Assembly (NCBI RefSeq): GCF_001573155.1
Contig: NZ_JRWG01000007.1
Location: forward strand, 1 to 64,000
DNA from: Aequorivita aquimaris
GTDB taxonomy: Bacteria; Bacteroidota; Bacteroidia; Flavobacteriales; Flavobacteriaceae
Direction of reading: 5' to 3'
Length of the DNA stretch: 64,000 nt
This document shows, one piece after another, positions 8,072 to 16,872 of this stretch. Made by a program: the position numbers and the translations under genes. A model generated the notes under the pieces. That model did no database searches and was not told where the DNA came from. It saw only the letters and a program-made list of their open reading frames with translations. Each line of letters starts with the position of its first letter. Position 1 is the first letter of the stretch.

Positions 8072-9025
8072 TTAACCTTTGAACTCGCCCATTTCCAAAT
8101 ATTTTTTCATGCGATTCTTAACCAAATCGGTTGGGGATAACATTTTTAGGTCAGCATAATACTTCTCGATAGCACCTGCAATAGTTGTAAAAGTTTTTTC
8201 CCGATCACTATGGGCGCCACCCAAAGGTTCCTTTACAATTTCATCGATAAGTTTAAGTTTTTTCATATCTGTCGCCGTAAGTTTTAGAGCTTCGGCGGCC
8301 TGTTCCTTAAATTCCCAGCTTCTCCATAAAATAGAAGAACAGCTTTCGGGGGAGATTACGGAGTACCAAGTGTTTTCAAGCATCAACACTTTGTCTCCAA
8401 CACCTATTCCCAAAGCGCCTCCACTTGCTCCCTCTCCAATGATCACAACAATAATAGGCACTTTTAAGCGTGTCATTTCCAAAATGTTACGGGCAATGGC
8501 TTCCCCTTGTCCCCTTTCTTCTGCTTCCAAACCAGGGAAAGCCCCGGGTGTATCTACAAAACATACCACAGGTACTTTAAATTTTTCAGCAGATTTCATT
8601 AATCGCAAGGCTTTTCTGTAACCTTCAGGGTTTGCCATTCCAAAATTTCTGAATTGCCGGGTTTTTGTATTGTAGCCTTTTTGCTGGCCCACGAACATAA
8701 AACTCTGATCGCCGATTTTTCCAAGGCCGCCTACCATTGCCTTATCGTCCTTAAAGTTTCGGTCGCCGTGCAGTTCCAAAAAGGAATCGCCACAAATGGC
8801 ATTGATATAGTCCATGGTATACGGGCGGTCCGGATGGCGGGAAAGCTGTACGCGCTGCCAAGGCGTAAGGTTTTTGTAAATTTCCTTTTTGGTTTCTTTC
8901 AGTTTCTTTTCAATCTGCTTGCAGGTATTGGACACGTCCACATCACTTTCCTCGCCAATTAGACAAGCTTTAGTGTATTGCTCCTGTAATTCTTTTATAG
9001 GGAGTTCAAAATCAAGATATTCCAT
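8072..9025 (-). CDS. accA: acetyl-CoA carboxylase carboxyltransferase subunit alpha
   Basis: 317 residues, the normal AccA length. The enzyme transfers carboxyl from biotin to acetyl-CoA, giving malonyl-CoA for fatty acid synthesis, in complex with AccD (not in this window). It begins [20 protein letters not shown]. The crotonase-fold core has [40 protein letters not shown] and [13 protein letters not shown], all AccA signatures. It has its own promoter-like -7 box and a terminator, so it appears monocistronic. Confidence 0.97.
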   Translation of the reverse strand: MEYLDFELPIKELQEQYTKACLIGEESDVDVSNTCKQIEKKLKETKKEIYKNLTPWQRVQLSRHPDRPYTMDYINAICGDSFLELHGDRNFKDDKAMVGGLGKIGDQSFMFVGQQKGYNTKTRQFRNFGMANPEGYRKALRLMKSAEKFKVPVVCFVDTPGAFPGLEAEERGQGEAIARNILEMTRLKVPIIVVIIGEGASGGALGIGVGDKVLMLENTWYSVISPESCSSILWRSWEFKEQAAEALKLTATDMKKLKLIDEIVKEPLGGAHSDREKTFTTIAGAIEKYYADLKMLSPTDLVKNRMKKYLEMGEFKG

Positions 9026-9058
9026 AATTTTTTCCTTCTATTTATAAAGGTTGGTGTA

Positions 9059-9091
9059 CAAAGATAAAATTTTGTTTTAGGTGTTATGCAA
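9059..9091 (-). promoter_or_regulatory. probable accA promoter
   Basis: On the minus strand TTG (9091-9089), a 22-base spacer and TATCTTTG (9066-9059). The -7 box is perfect; the spacer is at the long end of the accepted range. The -33 element lies inside the 3' end of the EamA gene. Confidence 0.5.
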
Positions 9092-9979
9092 TCTTCTTCG
9101 TTTTCTTTCTTGGGTTATTTTTATAATTCCATTTGCAATAACGGTAAGTAGTATTATAAGAGCGCCGTAGTAAAATTGCGGACTCATGTTTTCAGAATCG
9201 CCCAAAACTATGAGTGCCAAAATAATACCATACACGGGTTCCATATTTATGGTAAGCATTACCGTGTAGGGGCTTATCCATTTCATAACATGAATGGAAG
9301 CAATAAAGGCATAAGCGGTGCAGGCCGAAGCCAAAATGATGAGATAAATCCAGTCGTGGGCCGAAACCGTGAAAAACTCCGTAGTGAATTTTCCCGCAAA
9401 CGCGAGATAGATACTGATGCCGATAACGCCAAAGAGCAATTCATAAAAGGAAATTGCCGATGCCTTATGCTGCAAGACAAACTTTCCATTGATTACTGAA
9501 AAGAGCGCACTTAAAAATGCTGAAATAAGCGCCAAAATAATGCCTAAGGTATAGGAAGCTTCTACGTCGAAAATTATGTAAAGTCCCACTACCACTATTA
9601 GTCCGAACAATACTTCGTATAAAATAATTTTTCTTCCGTAAAGTAAAGGTTCCAAAAGTGATGCAAAAAATGCCCCCGTGGAAAGCACCGCGAGCGTCAC
9701 CGAAACATTTGAAGCTTTGATCGCCCCAAAAAAAGTGAGCCAATGCAGGGCAATAAGAATTCCCGCAAAGCAAAACTTGCCCAGCGTTCTAAGTGAGAAC
9801 CTTAAATTTTCCTTTTTGAAGATCAAAAAAAGAAAGACGAAACCTGCAGCCAATAACATCCGGTACCAAACCAGCGGAATGGCCTCGAGGGAAATCAACG
9901 CGCCCAAAACGGCGGTAAACCCCCAAATAAAAACTATAAAATGAAGGTGCAGGTAATTGAGGAGCTTATCGTTTCGCAT
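9077..9979 (-). CDS. EamA/DMT-family membrane transporter
   Basis: 300 residues with about ten hydrophobic segments in two repeated halves, the layout of the drug/metabolite transporter superfamily. The first EamA half starts at LHFIVFIWGFTAVLGALISL with WYRMLLAAGFVFLFL. The second contains ISFYELLFGVIGISIYL and TVMLTINMEPVYGIILALIVL, the conserved end of EamA domains. The substrate cannot be told (families in this group export amino acids, metabolites or riboflavin). Its start overlaps the lptG 3' end by 14 bases, so the two are probably co-transcribed. Confidence 0.88.
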   Translation of the reverse strand: MRNDKLLNYLHLHFIVFIWGFTAVLGALISLEAIPLVWYRMLLAAGFVFLFLIFKKENLRFSLRTLGKFCFAGILIALHWLTFFGAIKASNVSVTLAVLSTGAFFASLLEPLLYGRKIILYEVLFGLIVVVGLYIIFDVEASYTLGIILALISAFLSALFSVINGKFVLQHKASAISFYELLFGVIGISIYLAFAGKFTTEFFTVSAHDWIYLIILASACTAYAFIASIHVMKWISPYTVMLTINMEPVYGIILALIVLGDSENMSPQFYYGALIILLTVIANGIIKITQERKRRRLHNT

Positions 9980-11045
9980 TTCTTAAAAGATAGATGGCCA
10001 ATATTCCGAAAATAAAATTTGGAAACCAAGTGGCTACGAAGGGCGAAAAATCACTTTGCTCTGCCATGGTGCCGAAAATTTTGTCGAAGAAAACAAAAAC
10101 CATCCCGATACCAATACCAATGGCTAGGTTCAGCCCCATTCCGCCCCGCCTTTTTACAGAGGAAACGGCTACGGCGATTATGGTTAAAATATATGCTGAA
10201 ACCGGTAAGCTCCAACGCTTGTAGCGAACCACCTCATAACGGTTAATGTATGAAGAACCGCGTGCCTTTTCCTTTTTGATGAAATCGTTCAGCTCGGTAA
10301 AATTCAATGTTTCGGCGATGTAGGTTACGGGCGTTAAATCTTCCAGATCAAAAGAAAAAACGGTATCCAGCTTTGGTTTGCTTTCCAAAACGTCATCGAA
10401 CTCTCCTATCTTTCTTTTGTTGTAATGAAACAAGGAATAGGTGCTATCCTTTTCGTTATATTTTATTTGCGCTGCGGAAATTTTATAGGTCATTTTATTG
10501 CCCTCAAAATGTTCCAAAGTAAAGTTGCTGCCTATTTTATCGGTTACGTTGAAATAGCTAACGTAAATATAATCGTTGTCATTTATCTGTGTGTAAACAT
10601 TGCTTTGGTCCCTGTCCTGTTTTCCTTTTTTCAAATAATTATAGGAAAATTCATTGAAACCCTTGCTGGCCTTAGGCGCCAAATACATACTAAACACAAG
10701 TGCAGCAATGCAAACTATGGTAGCGCCAATTATATACGGTCGAAGAAAGCGGTAATAGGAAACCCCACTACTTAAAAAGGCAATTACTTCGGTATTGTTT
10801 GCCAATTTTGAAGTAAACCAAATTACCGAAAGAAACAAAAATAGCGGAAAAAGCAGGTTCGCAAAGTAAATGGTAAAATTGTACAGATAAATGAGGACCT
10901 CCATCAACGGCACCTCGTTTTCCAGAATCTTATCAATTTTCTCCGCGAGATGGACGGTGATACCGATAGGTATAAAAAGAAGCAAAAGGAGCGAAAAAGT
11001 CCCTAAGTATTTCTTTAATATGTACCTATCCAGTATGCTGAGCAT
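9966..11045 (-). CDS. lptG: LptF/LptG-family permease (lipopolysaccharide export)
   Basis: 359 residues. The inner-membrane subunit of the LptB2FG transporter moves lipopolysaccharide out of the inner membrane. It begins with the family signature MLSILDRYILKKYLGTF, followed by membrane segments with LFLFLSVIWFTSKLANNTEVIAFLSSG, a periplasmic beta-jellyroll middle (KGKQDRDQSNVYTQINDNDYIYV) and three C-terminal membrane segments. F and G are hard to separate by sequence; the single-copy layout and similarity to flavobacterial proteins favour LptG. One base separates it from the upstream tgt gene, so tgt-lptG-eamA form one operon. Confidence 0.85.
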   Translation of the reverse strand: MLSILDRYILKKYLGTFSLLLLLFIPIGITVHLAEKIDKILENEVPLMEVLIYLYNFTIYFANLLFPLFLFLSVIWFTSKLANNTEVIAFLSSGVSYYRFLRPYIIGATIVCIAALVFSMYLAPKASKGFNEFSYNYLKKGKQDRDQSNVYTQINDNDYIYVSYFNVTDKIGSNFTLEHFEGNKMTYKISAAQIKYNEKDSTYSLFHYNKRKIGEFDDVLESKPKLDTVFSFDLEDLTPVTYIAETLNFTELNDFIKKEKARGSSYINRYEVVRYKRWSLPVSAYILTIIAVAVSSVKRRGGMGLNLAIGIGIGMVFVFFDKIFGTMAEQSDFSPFVATWFPNFIFGILAIYLLRNAKR

Positions 11046-11046
11046 G

Positions 11047-12177
11047 TTATAGTCTTTGATCCAGTTTCTTTACCATGCCGGTTTTCCATTCGGCAAAATC
11101 ACCCGCTAATATATGTTTTCTCGCCTCACGAACCAACCATAAATAAAACCCAAGATTGTGGATTGTTGCAATTTGTCTTCCCAACATTTCGTTCACGGTA
11201 AATAAATGACGGAGATATGCTTTGCTATAATCTGTATCTACCCAAGTAATGCCCATTGGGTCTATTACCGAAAGATCTGCCTCCCACTTTTTGTTTTTAA
11301 TGTTGATAATCCCTTCGGAAGTGAAAAGCATGCCATTCCTTCCATTTCGGGTTGGCATTACGCAGTCGAACATATCAATTCCGAGCGCAATGTTTTCCAA
11401 AATATTCACCGGGGTACCTACGCCCATTAAATAGCGCGGTTTTTCCTTTGGAAGAATTTCAGTCACTACCGCGGTCATTTCGTACATTTCATCAGCGGGT
11501 TCGCCTACGGAAAGGCCGCCAATGGCATTGCCCTCCGCTCCTACCGAAGCAATGTATTCCGCAGATTGCCTTCTTAAATCTTTATACGTGCTACCTTGAA
11601 CAATCGGGAAAAATGTTTGACCGTAATCATATTTTAAAGGCGTTTTCTCCAAATGTTTTATGCAGCGGTCCAACCAACGATGCGTCATGTGCATCGATCG
11701 CTTAGCGTAATTGTATTCGCAGGGGTATGGGGTACATTCGTCAAAAGCCATAATGATATCTGCGCCAATGGTACGCTGGATTTCCATTACATTTTCAGGA
11801 GTGAAAACGTGGTAACTCCCGTCAATGTGGCTTTTGAACTTTACACCTTCCTCTTTAATTTTTCGATTTGCCGAAAGCGAATACACTTGGTAGCCGCCAC
11901 TATCTGTCAAGATATTTCGGTCCCAATTCATAAATTTATGCAGCCCGCCGGCTTTTTCGAGAACTGGTGTTTGTGGCCGCAGGTATAAATGATAGGTATT
12001 CCCTAGAATAATGTCTGGGTTAATATCTTGTTTCAACTCCCGCTGATGTACGCCCTTTACGGTGCCCACAGTGCCAACGGGCATAAAGATTGGGGTTTCG
12101 ATTACTCCGTGATCTGTAGTAATTGTTGCAGCTCGGGCGCTACTTTGTAAATCTGTGGCTTCTAATTTAAAGTGCAT
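11047..12177 (-). CDS. tgt: queuine tRNA-ribosyltransferase
   Basis: 376 residues, full length. It exchanges guanine-34 for preQ1 in tRNAs with GUN anticodons, the key step of queuosine synthesis. Signatures: MPVGTVGTVKGVHQREL, the active-site stretch LTDSGGYQVYSLS (catalytic Asp), GNAIGGLSVGEP, RYLMGVGTPVNILENIALGIDMFDCVMPTRNGRNG (nucleophile Asp), with RHLF near the C-terminus. The bacterial zinc-site cysteines are not obvious in the last 80 residues, which instead read TDYSKAYLRHLFTVNEMLGRQ; this is common in Bacteroidetes Tgt. First gene of the tgt-lptG-eamA operon. Confidence 0.95.
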   Translation of the reverse strand: MHFKLEATDLQSSARAATITTDHGVIETPIFMPVGTVGTVKGVHQRELKQDINPDIILGNTYHLYLRPQTPVLEKAGGLHKFMNWDRNILTDSGGYQVYSLSANRKIKEEGVKFKSHIDGSYHVFTPENVMEIQRTIGADIIMAFDECTPYPCEYNYAKRSMHMTHRWLDRCIKHLEKTPLKYDYGQTFFPIVQGSTYKDLRRQSAEYIASVGAEGNAIGGLSVGEPADEMYEMTAVVTEILPKEKPRYLMGVGTPVNILENIALGIDMFDCVMPTRNGRNGMLFTSEGIINIKNKKWEADLSVIDPMGITWVDTDYSKAYLRHLFTVNEMLGRQIATIHNLGFYLWLVREARKHILAGDFAEWKTGMVKKLDQRL

Positions 12178-12199
12178 GCAGCAATTTTTATTGAGGGGG

Positions 12200-12207
12200 C
12201 AAAGATA
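12200..12207 (-). promoter_or_regulatory. probable tgt -7 box
   Basis: The minus strand reads TATCTTTG, 22 bases upstream of the tgt ATG. No convincing TTG lies 19-21 bases further upstream; the region there holds the inverted repeat at 12229-12246 instead. Confidence 0.5.
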
Positions 12208-12228
12208 ACCTTATAATTTTGAATTTAG

Positions 12229-12246
12229 AATTCTGTATTCAGAATT
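12229..12246. other. inverted repeat in the tgt/transketolase divergent gap
   Basis: AATTCTG-TATT-CAGAATT, where a -33 box for tgt would lie. It may be an operator, or a copy of the AATTC-type microrepeats that are frequent in Bacteroidetes intergenic DNA. Confidence 0.3.
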
Positions 12247-12299
12247 GAATGACATGTTAACAAAACCTTCAAATCGTTAATAAAAGCATACGTTTCAGC

Positions 12300-12330
12300 T
12301 TTGAACGGCTCATTGAATGCTTTACTTTTG
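12300..12330 (+). promoter_or_regulatory. transketolase operon promoter
   Basis: TTTG at 12300-12303, a 19-base spacer and TACTTTTG at 12323-12330: an exact Bacteroidetes promoter. The predicted start point is ~15 bases before the ATG at 12353. Confidence 0.8.
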
Positions 12331-12352
12331 AAACTGAAAATTAAAACACATT

Positions 12353-13198
12353 ATGGCAGATTACAAAGCACTTGAGGATTTGGTGGTTCAGGTCCGACGG
12401 GATATTTTACGACAGGTACACAAAGTAAATTCCGGACACCCCGGGGGTTCTCTTGGCTGTACCGAATTTTTCGTTGCACTATACAATGAACTGATGGAAC
12501 GAAACGAAAACTTCACCATGGACGGTATTGGTGAAGATTTATTTTTTCTTTCAAACGGACATATTTCACCGGTTTTTTACAGTGTTTTGGCACGGGCGGG
12601 ATATTTCCCCGTGGAAGAGTTGAACACCTTCCGTCTTTTAAATTCAAGATTGCAGGGACATCCCACTACCCATGAAGGTTTGCCGGGCGTACGTGTAGCT
12701 TCGGGTTCTTTGGGACAGGGCATTTCGGTATCTATTGGGGCGGCACTTACCAAAAAATTAAACAAAGACAAACACTTAGTTTACACTCTTTGCGGCGATG
12801 GCGAATTGCAGGAAGGCCAAAACTGGGAAGCGATAATGTATGCCGCCGGAAATAATGTGGACAACCTGATAGTAACCGTAGATTTAAACGGGCAGCAGAT
12901 TGATGGTGCTACTAAAAACGTCCTTCCTTTGGGAAATTTGAAAGCAAAATTTGAAGCTTTCGGCTGGGATGTGATGGATATTGAGAAAGGAAACGACCTG
13001 AAAGCCATTATTGCCGGAATGAAAAAGGCGAAAGAAAAAACAGGTAACGGAAAACCCGTTTGTGTTTTGTTGCATACAGTAATGGGCAACGGCGTTGATT
13101 TTATGATGCACACCCACGATTGGCACGGAAAAGCGCCAAACGATCAGCAGTTGGAAACAGCGCTTTCACAGAATCCTGTAACCTTGGGAGATTATTAA
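12353..13198 (+). CDS. transketolase, N-terminal (thiamine-diphosphate-binding) subunit
   Basis: 281 residues, matching the first half of a classical transketolase. The enzyme moves two-carbon units between sugar phosphates in the pentose phosphate pathway. Motifs: HKVNSGHPGGSLGCTEFFVALY, the GDGELQEGQNWEA thiamine-diphosphate motif (GDG...N) and HTVMGNGVDFM. The protein ends cleanly before the pyrimidine-binding domain, which is encoded by the next gene 17 bases later. This two-subunit arrangement is normal for the group and not a frameshift: each part has its own start and stop. Confidence 0.95.
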   Translation: MADYKALEDLVVQVRRDILRQVHKVNSGHPGGSLGCTEFFVALYNELMERNENFTMDGIGEDLFFLSNGHISPVFYSVLARAGYFPVEELNTFRLLNSRLQGHPTTHEGLPGVRVASGSLGQGISVSIGAALTKKLNKDKHLVYTLCGDGELQEGQNWEAIMYAAGNNVDNLIVTVDLNGQQIDGATKNVLPLGNLKAKFEAFGWDVMDIEKGNDLKAIIAGMKKAKEKTGNGKPVCVLLHTVMGNGVDFMMHTHDWHGKAPNDQQLETALSQNPVTLGDY

Positions 13199-13215
13199 AA
13201 TTGAAAATAGTTCAG

Positions 13216-14169
13216 ATGAAAAAATATACAGATACAGGTAAAAAAGATACGCGTTCAGGTTTTGGGGACGGACTCACGGAACTTGGAAAGAAAAACAAAG
13301 ATGTGGTTGCACTTTGTGCAGACCTTACGGGTTCGCTTAAAATGGACGAGTTTAAGGATAACCATCCGGAGCGCTTCTTTCAAGTGGGTATAGCCGAAGC
13401 AAATATGATAGGCATTGCTGCGGGAATGACCATTGGCGGGAAGATTCCCTTCACCGGAACTTTCGCGAATTTTTCTACGGGAAGAGTTTACGACCAGATT
13501 CGTCAAAGTGTTGCTTACAGCGGGAAAAATGTAAAAATATGTGCTTCGCATGCCGGATTGACCTTAGGTGAGGATGGCGCCACGCACCAAATTCTTGAAG
13601 ATATCGGGTTGATGAAAATGCTTCCGGGAATGACGGTTATCAATACCTGCGATTACAACCAAACCAAAGCTGCAACCATTGCAATTGCAGACTACGAAGG
13701 CCCTGTATATTTACGGTTCGGAAGACCAAAAGTTGCAAACTTTACTCCTGCCGACCAAAATTTTCAAATAGGAAAAGCAGTTCAATTACAGGAAGGGAAT
13801 GACGTAACCATTATTGCTACAGGTCATTTAGTTTGGGAAGCTTTGCAAGCTGCGGAAACTTTAAACGAAAACGGAATTTCAACCGATGTAATAAACATTC
13901 ACACCATAAAACCTTTGGACGACGAAGCCATCCTGAAAAGCGTAAAAAGAACTGGTTGCGTAGTTACAGCTGAAGAGCACAATTTTCTTGGCGGCTTGGG
14001 AGAAAGTGTTGCACGTTTATTATCTACAAATCATCCAGCTCCACAAGAATTCATTGCAACACAGGATACTTTTGGGGAATCTGGAACTCCAGAGCAATTG
14101 ATGGATAAATACGGCTTGAATGCTTCGGCAATTGTGAATGCTGTAAAAAAGGTTATTGCCCGCAAATAA
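13216..14169 (+). CDS. transketolase, C-terminal subunit
   Basis: 317 residues from the ATG at 13216 (MKKYTDTGKKDTRSGFGDGL). A reading frame open back to 13120 overlaps the N-terminal subunit and its extra residues match nothing in the family. The pyrimidine-binding domain contains FFQVGIAEANMIGIAAGMT with the catalytic Glu, HAGLTLGEDGATHQILEDIGLM and YLRFGRPKV. The transketolase C-terminal domain follows from residue ~195 (VTIIATGHLVWEALQAAETL). It pairs with the subunit encoded just upstream. An intrinsic terminator follows. Confidence 0.95.
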   Translation: MKKYTDTGKKDTRSGFGDGLTELGKKNKDVVALCADLTGSLKMDEFKDNHPERFFQVGIAEANMIGIAAGMTIGGKIPFTGTFANFSTGRVYDQIRQSVAYSGKNVKICASHAGLTLGEDGATHQILEDIGLMKMLPGMTVINTCDYNQTKAATIAIADYEGPVYLRFGRPKVANFTPADQNFQIGKAVQLQEGNDVTIIATGHLVWEALQAAETLNENGISTDVINIHTIKPLDDEAILKSVKRTGCVVTAEEHNFLGGLGESVARLLSTNHPAPQEFIATQDTFGESGTPEQLMDKYGLNASAIVNAVKKVIARK

Positions 14170-14190
14170 TCAATAAAGCAATTAATTATT

Positions 14191-14224
14191 AAAAAGCCCG
14201 ATTCTTAAAGGAATCGGGCTTTTT
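14191..14224. terminator. bidirectional intrinsic terminator
   Basis: AGCCCGATTC (14195-14204) pairs perfectly with GAATCGGGCT (14211-14220). An A-run lies on the left and a T-run on the right, so it can stop both the transketolase transcript and the convergent lipoprotein gene at 14242-15162. Confidence 0.88.
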
Positions 14225-14241
14225 GTTATCTTTTATCATTT

Positions 14242-15162
14242 TTAACTGTCAGAATCTAAATAATCTGGAATACCATCCCCATCAACATCGGGAAAGGTTA
14301 TATTTCCATTGCCATCTATTTCTATTTCATATTTAGTTAAACGGCCATCACCATCATCATCATCATCCAAATAATTTACCGCACCTGCACCGTCCGTATT
14401 ATCATTCAGCAAAAAGCCGTCCTCATTAAGATCCTCCATATAAGATGGTATTCCATCTTCGTCATGATCAGCTACTTCAGACTCAAATAATTCAAAAGAG
14501 AAAATAAGTTGGTCATAGGCATTCAATCCTCCAGTGGGTGGAGGATACTGATAATAAGCTAAGCCGGAAGGAATAAATACTGCACCAATACCGTAATTTT
14601 CAAAAGTAAGTGTGCCATCTGGATTAGAAATAACATTGGATGCACCTCTAAATTGGATAATTGCTTGCTGCAATCCTCTTATGATTCCAGAACTCGTTGG
14701 CGTATCTACTAGGTTAAATCTAACTGGAATCACGGAACTGTCAAACAAATCAAGATTCATCAACCTTCCCTCATAGGTGTTTATGGTATAATCGGAGAAA
14801 TGCGGCTTTTCGCCACCACCATCACGTACATTCAAATAGTAAAGCTTATATTCGACATCAGTATCCTCTACGTCCTTAACCATAATAAAATCTACCTGCC
14901 CCATCAAAGGAGTTTTTGAAGCATTATCTCCTGCTATTGTATCAAACTTTATTTTAAAATTTTCCGGGTCGGTCTCAAAATCTTCGTAATTATAAAAATG
15001 CGTTTCCAAAAATTCTTCAATTTCCTCTTGCGCTCTTAAAGCCTCAGGACCACGGTCACGTGGCGGAATAACTTCAACAACATCATCATCTTTTTTACAA
15101 GAAGTAGCAATAAATAGCAGCCCAATAATCAAGCCGCAAGCGTATTTTATTTTAATCATCAT
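14242..15162 (-). CDS. FKBP-like lipoprotein with C-terminal calcium-binding repeats
   Basis: 306 residues. The signal peptide ends in a lipobox (LLFIATSCKK), so it is a lipoprotein, probably on the outer membrane. The middle (GIIRGLQQAIIQFRG..., YGIGAVFIPSGLAYYQYPP) has the pattern of an FKBP-type domain (strand...RLFIPSxLAYG), but the active-site aromatic residues are only partly kept, so isomerase activity is doubtful. The last ~85 residues are rich in Asp (DHDEDGIPSYMEDLNEDG, YLDDDDDGDG, PDVDGDGIPDYLDSDS), typical of thrombospondin type 3-like calcium-binding repeats. Transcribed convergently to the transketolase. Confidence 0.8.
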   Translation of the reverse strand: MMIKIKYACGLIIGLLFIATSCKKDDDVVEVIPPRDRGPEALRAQEEIEEFLETHFYNYEDFETDPENFKIKFDTIAGDNASKTPLMGQVDFIMVKDVEDTDVEYKLYYLNVRDGGGEKPHFSDYTINTYEGRLMNLDLFDSSVIPVRFNLVDTPTSSGIIRGLQQAIIQFRGASNVISNPDGTLTFENYGIGAVFIPSGLAYYQYPPPTGGLNAYDQLIFSFELFESEVADHDEDGIPSYMEDLNEDGFLLNDNTDGAGAVNYLDDDDDGDGRLTKYEIEIDGNGNITFPDVDGDGIPDYLDSDS

Positions 15163-15196
15163 CCAGTTTTTGTGGGCGCAAGATACAATTTTCCGT

Positions 15197-15204
15197 TATT
15201 TTTG
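15197..15204 (+). promoter_or_regulatory. -7 box for the S4-domain gene
   Basis: TATTTTTG followed by CACACT, 36 bases before the ATG at 15240. The upstream TTG is 24 bases away, so the -33 part is weak. Confidence 0.5.
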
Positions 15205-15239
15205 CACACTACATTAACGTTGTTTTGGGCATAATAATT

Positions 15240-15629
15240 ATGAGAATTGATAAATATATATGGGCAGTTCGGTATTTAAAAACCAGAAATATGGCTACTC
15301 AGGCATGCAAAAAAGGTTCTGTACGTGTTAATGGTGATATTGTAAAACCTTCCAGAGACGTCTATCCGGGCGATACTATAAACCTTCGGAAAAACCAAAT
15401 TAATTATGAATTGGAAGTGCTTGATCTGCCTGAAAGTAGAGTTGGCGCCAAATTGGTAGATTTATATAGAAAAGACACAACTCCCAAAGAGGCATTTGAA
15501 ACCAATGAAATGCTGCAATACGCAAAAACATATTACCGTAAAAAAGGAGTTGGCAGACCCACAAAAAAGGACAGGAGAGATTTGGATGATTTTACCGAAT
15601 CTACAGATGATGAAAATGAGGCGTTATAA
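15240..15629 (+). CDS. S4-domain RNA-binding protein (Hsp15-like)
   Basis: 129 residues from the ATG at 15240; an in-frame TTG five codons earlier is less likely because the S4 fold begins MRIDKYIWAVRYLKTRNMAT. The S4 domain fills residues 1-65 (ACKKGSVRVNGDIVKPSRDVYPGDTI). A basic/acidic tail (KKGVGRPTKKDRRDLDDF) follows, as in the Hsp15 family, which binds stalled 50S subunits carrying nascent chains. It lies 22 bases upstream of the phosphoribosyltransferase gene, probably in one transcript. Confidence 0.88.
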   Translation: MRIDKYIWAVRYLKTRNMATQACKKGSVRVNGDIVKPSRDVYPGDTINLRKNQINYELEVLDLPESRVGAKLVDLYRKDTTPKEAFETNEMLQYAKTYYRKKGVGRPTKKDRRDLDDFTESTDDENEAL

Positions 15630-15651
15630 CTATATTTGAAAAAAATAACTA

Positions 15652-16155
15652 ATGCAAGAAATAAATACTATCATTCTGGACAAAAAACAGATTGCCCATA
15701 AAATAAAGCGAATTGCCTATCAAATCTACGAAACGAATGTAGATGAAAAAGAGGTGGTGATTGCAGGCATTATGACCAATGGTTTTGTGTTAGCAAAGAA
15801 ACTTAAAATTGAAGTCGAGAAAATCTCTCCTATAAAAGTGATTCTTTGTGAAGTGATAATTGATAAAAAGAACCCTACCAACCCAATAAAAACCTCATTG
15901 AAAGAGGAAGAATACCAAAATAAATCATTACTCCTTGTTGACGATGTGCTCCATTCAGGAACCACTTTAATTTATGGTGTGAAACATTTTCTGGAAGTAC
16001 CATTAAAACAATTCAAGACAGCAGTTCTTGTAGACAGAAACCATAAAAAGTATCCTGTAAAAGCTGATTTTAAAGGCATTTCGCTTTCAACCTCGATAAA
16101 CGAAAACGTTTCTGTGATATTTGAAAAAAATAATGACAGAGCGGTATTAGAATAA
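15652..16155 (+). CDS. phosphoribosyltransferase-family protein (PyrR-like)
   Basis: 167 residues of the type I phosphoribosyltransferase fold. The PRPP-binding motif is at residues 93-105 (LLLVDDVLHSGTT). An upstream loop IAGIMTNGFVLAKKL and the general layout resemble PyrR/uracil phosphoribosyltransferase. No pyr gene is adjacent and the family-specific RNA-binding residues cannot be judged here, so the substrate is left open. The 3' end overlaps that of the convergent aroK by nine bases. Confidence 0.8.
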   Translation: MQEINTIILDKKQIAHKIKRIAYQIYETNVDEKEVVIAGIMTNGFVLAKKLKIEVEKISPIKVILCEVIIDKKNPTNPIKTSLKEEEYQNKSLLLVDDVLHSGTTLIYGVKHFLEVPLKQFKTAVLVDRNHKKYPVKADFKGISLSTSINENVSVIFEKNNDRAVLE

Positions 16156-16668
16156 CTTCAAAATTATTTTTTCAACAGTTTCAGCTACACTTTCCGGTCC
16201 AACTTCAATAATCAAATCTGCCTGATTATAATAGAATGCCCTTTCGAATAGGTGTTTTCTAATGAAATCTTCAAGTTCAACTTCAGAACCTAAGTGAGCT
16301 ATCAGGGGTCTTTCTGCCTTTTCTGAAAACAATCGGGAAACCAAAATATCTATCGGAATTTTTAAATACACTGAAACAATATCTTTCTGTTTTTGAATAA
16401 ACTCCATGGCATCTGAATAACACGGGGTTCCACCCCCTGTTGCCAAAACGAAGCTGTGTGGGTTTTTCAAAAGTTCCTTCAATATTGTGTTTTCCACTTT
16501 TCTGAAATAAACTTCTCCCTTTTCTGAAAAAATTTTGGATACAGAAATCCCCTCAGCTTTTTCAATTTCAGTATCCATATCCTTAAAAGGTAGCCTCAAA
16601 ACTTCTGCAACTTTTTTTCCTATGGAAGATTTTCCGCTTCCCATGTATCCAACCAAGATGATTTTCAT
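16147..16668 (-). CDS. aroK: shikimate kinase
   Basis: 173 residues, normal length. It phosphorylates shikimate in the aromatic amino acid pathway. The P-loop GYMGSGKSSIG is at residues 7-17. The shikimate-binding Asp/Arg are in KDMDTEIEKAEG and EVYFRKVE, GGG is in LATGGGTPCY, and the lid contains EKAERPLI. The ATG at 16668 gives the canonical MKIILVGYMGSGKS start. It ends convergently inside the phosphoribosyltransferase gene. Confidence 0.96.
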   Translation of the reverse strand: MKIILVGYMGSGKSSIGKKVAEVLRLPFKDMDTEIEKAEGISVSKIFSEKGEVYFRKVENTILKELLKNPHSFVLATGGGTPCYSDAMEFIQKQKDIVSVYLKIPIDILVSRLFSEKAERPLIAHLGSEVELEDFIRKHLFERAFYYNQADLIIEVGPESVAETVEKIILKLF

Positions 16669-16824
16669 AGGTTTTCAAATTACGAAATTCTCAAAATATG
16701 GTGTAGCATTCCCCAGTATTTTGTTGATTATTTATCCAAATGCAGTTTTTAAAATAAAAAATTCATTTGTGAACCCCTGTATTTCCAAGGTTTTAAATTT
16801 TTCTCAAATTTAATTGATTTTCGT

Positions 16825-16856
16825 TTTGAAAAATAAATTTAATGATAGTATATTTG
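16825..16856 (+). promoter_or_regulatory. tRNA-Lys promoter
   Basis: TTTG at 16825-16828, a 20-base spacer and TATATTTG at 16849-16856, followed by CACCCGC. The -7 box plus initiation region are the same 15 bases as at the distal rRNA promoter. The tRNA starts 16 bases downstream. The rest of the 16669-16872 gap shows nothing I can call. Confidence 0.82.
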
Positions 16857-16872
16857 CACCCGCAATAAGGAA

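Noticed and set aside
12353-14169. Transketolase broken by a frameshift
   Set aside because: Each half has its own start and stop, with a 17-base gap; two-subunit transketolases are normal in this group.
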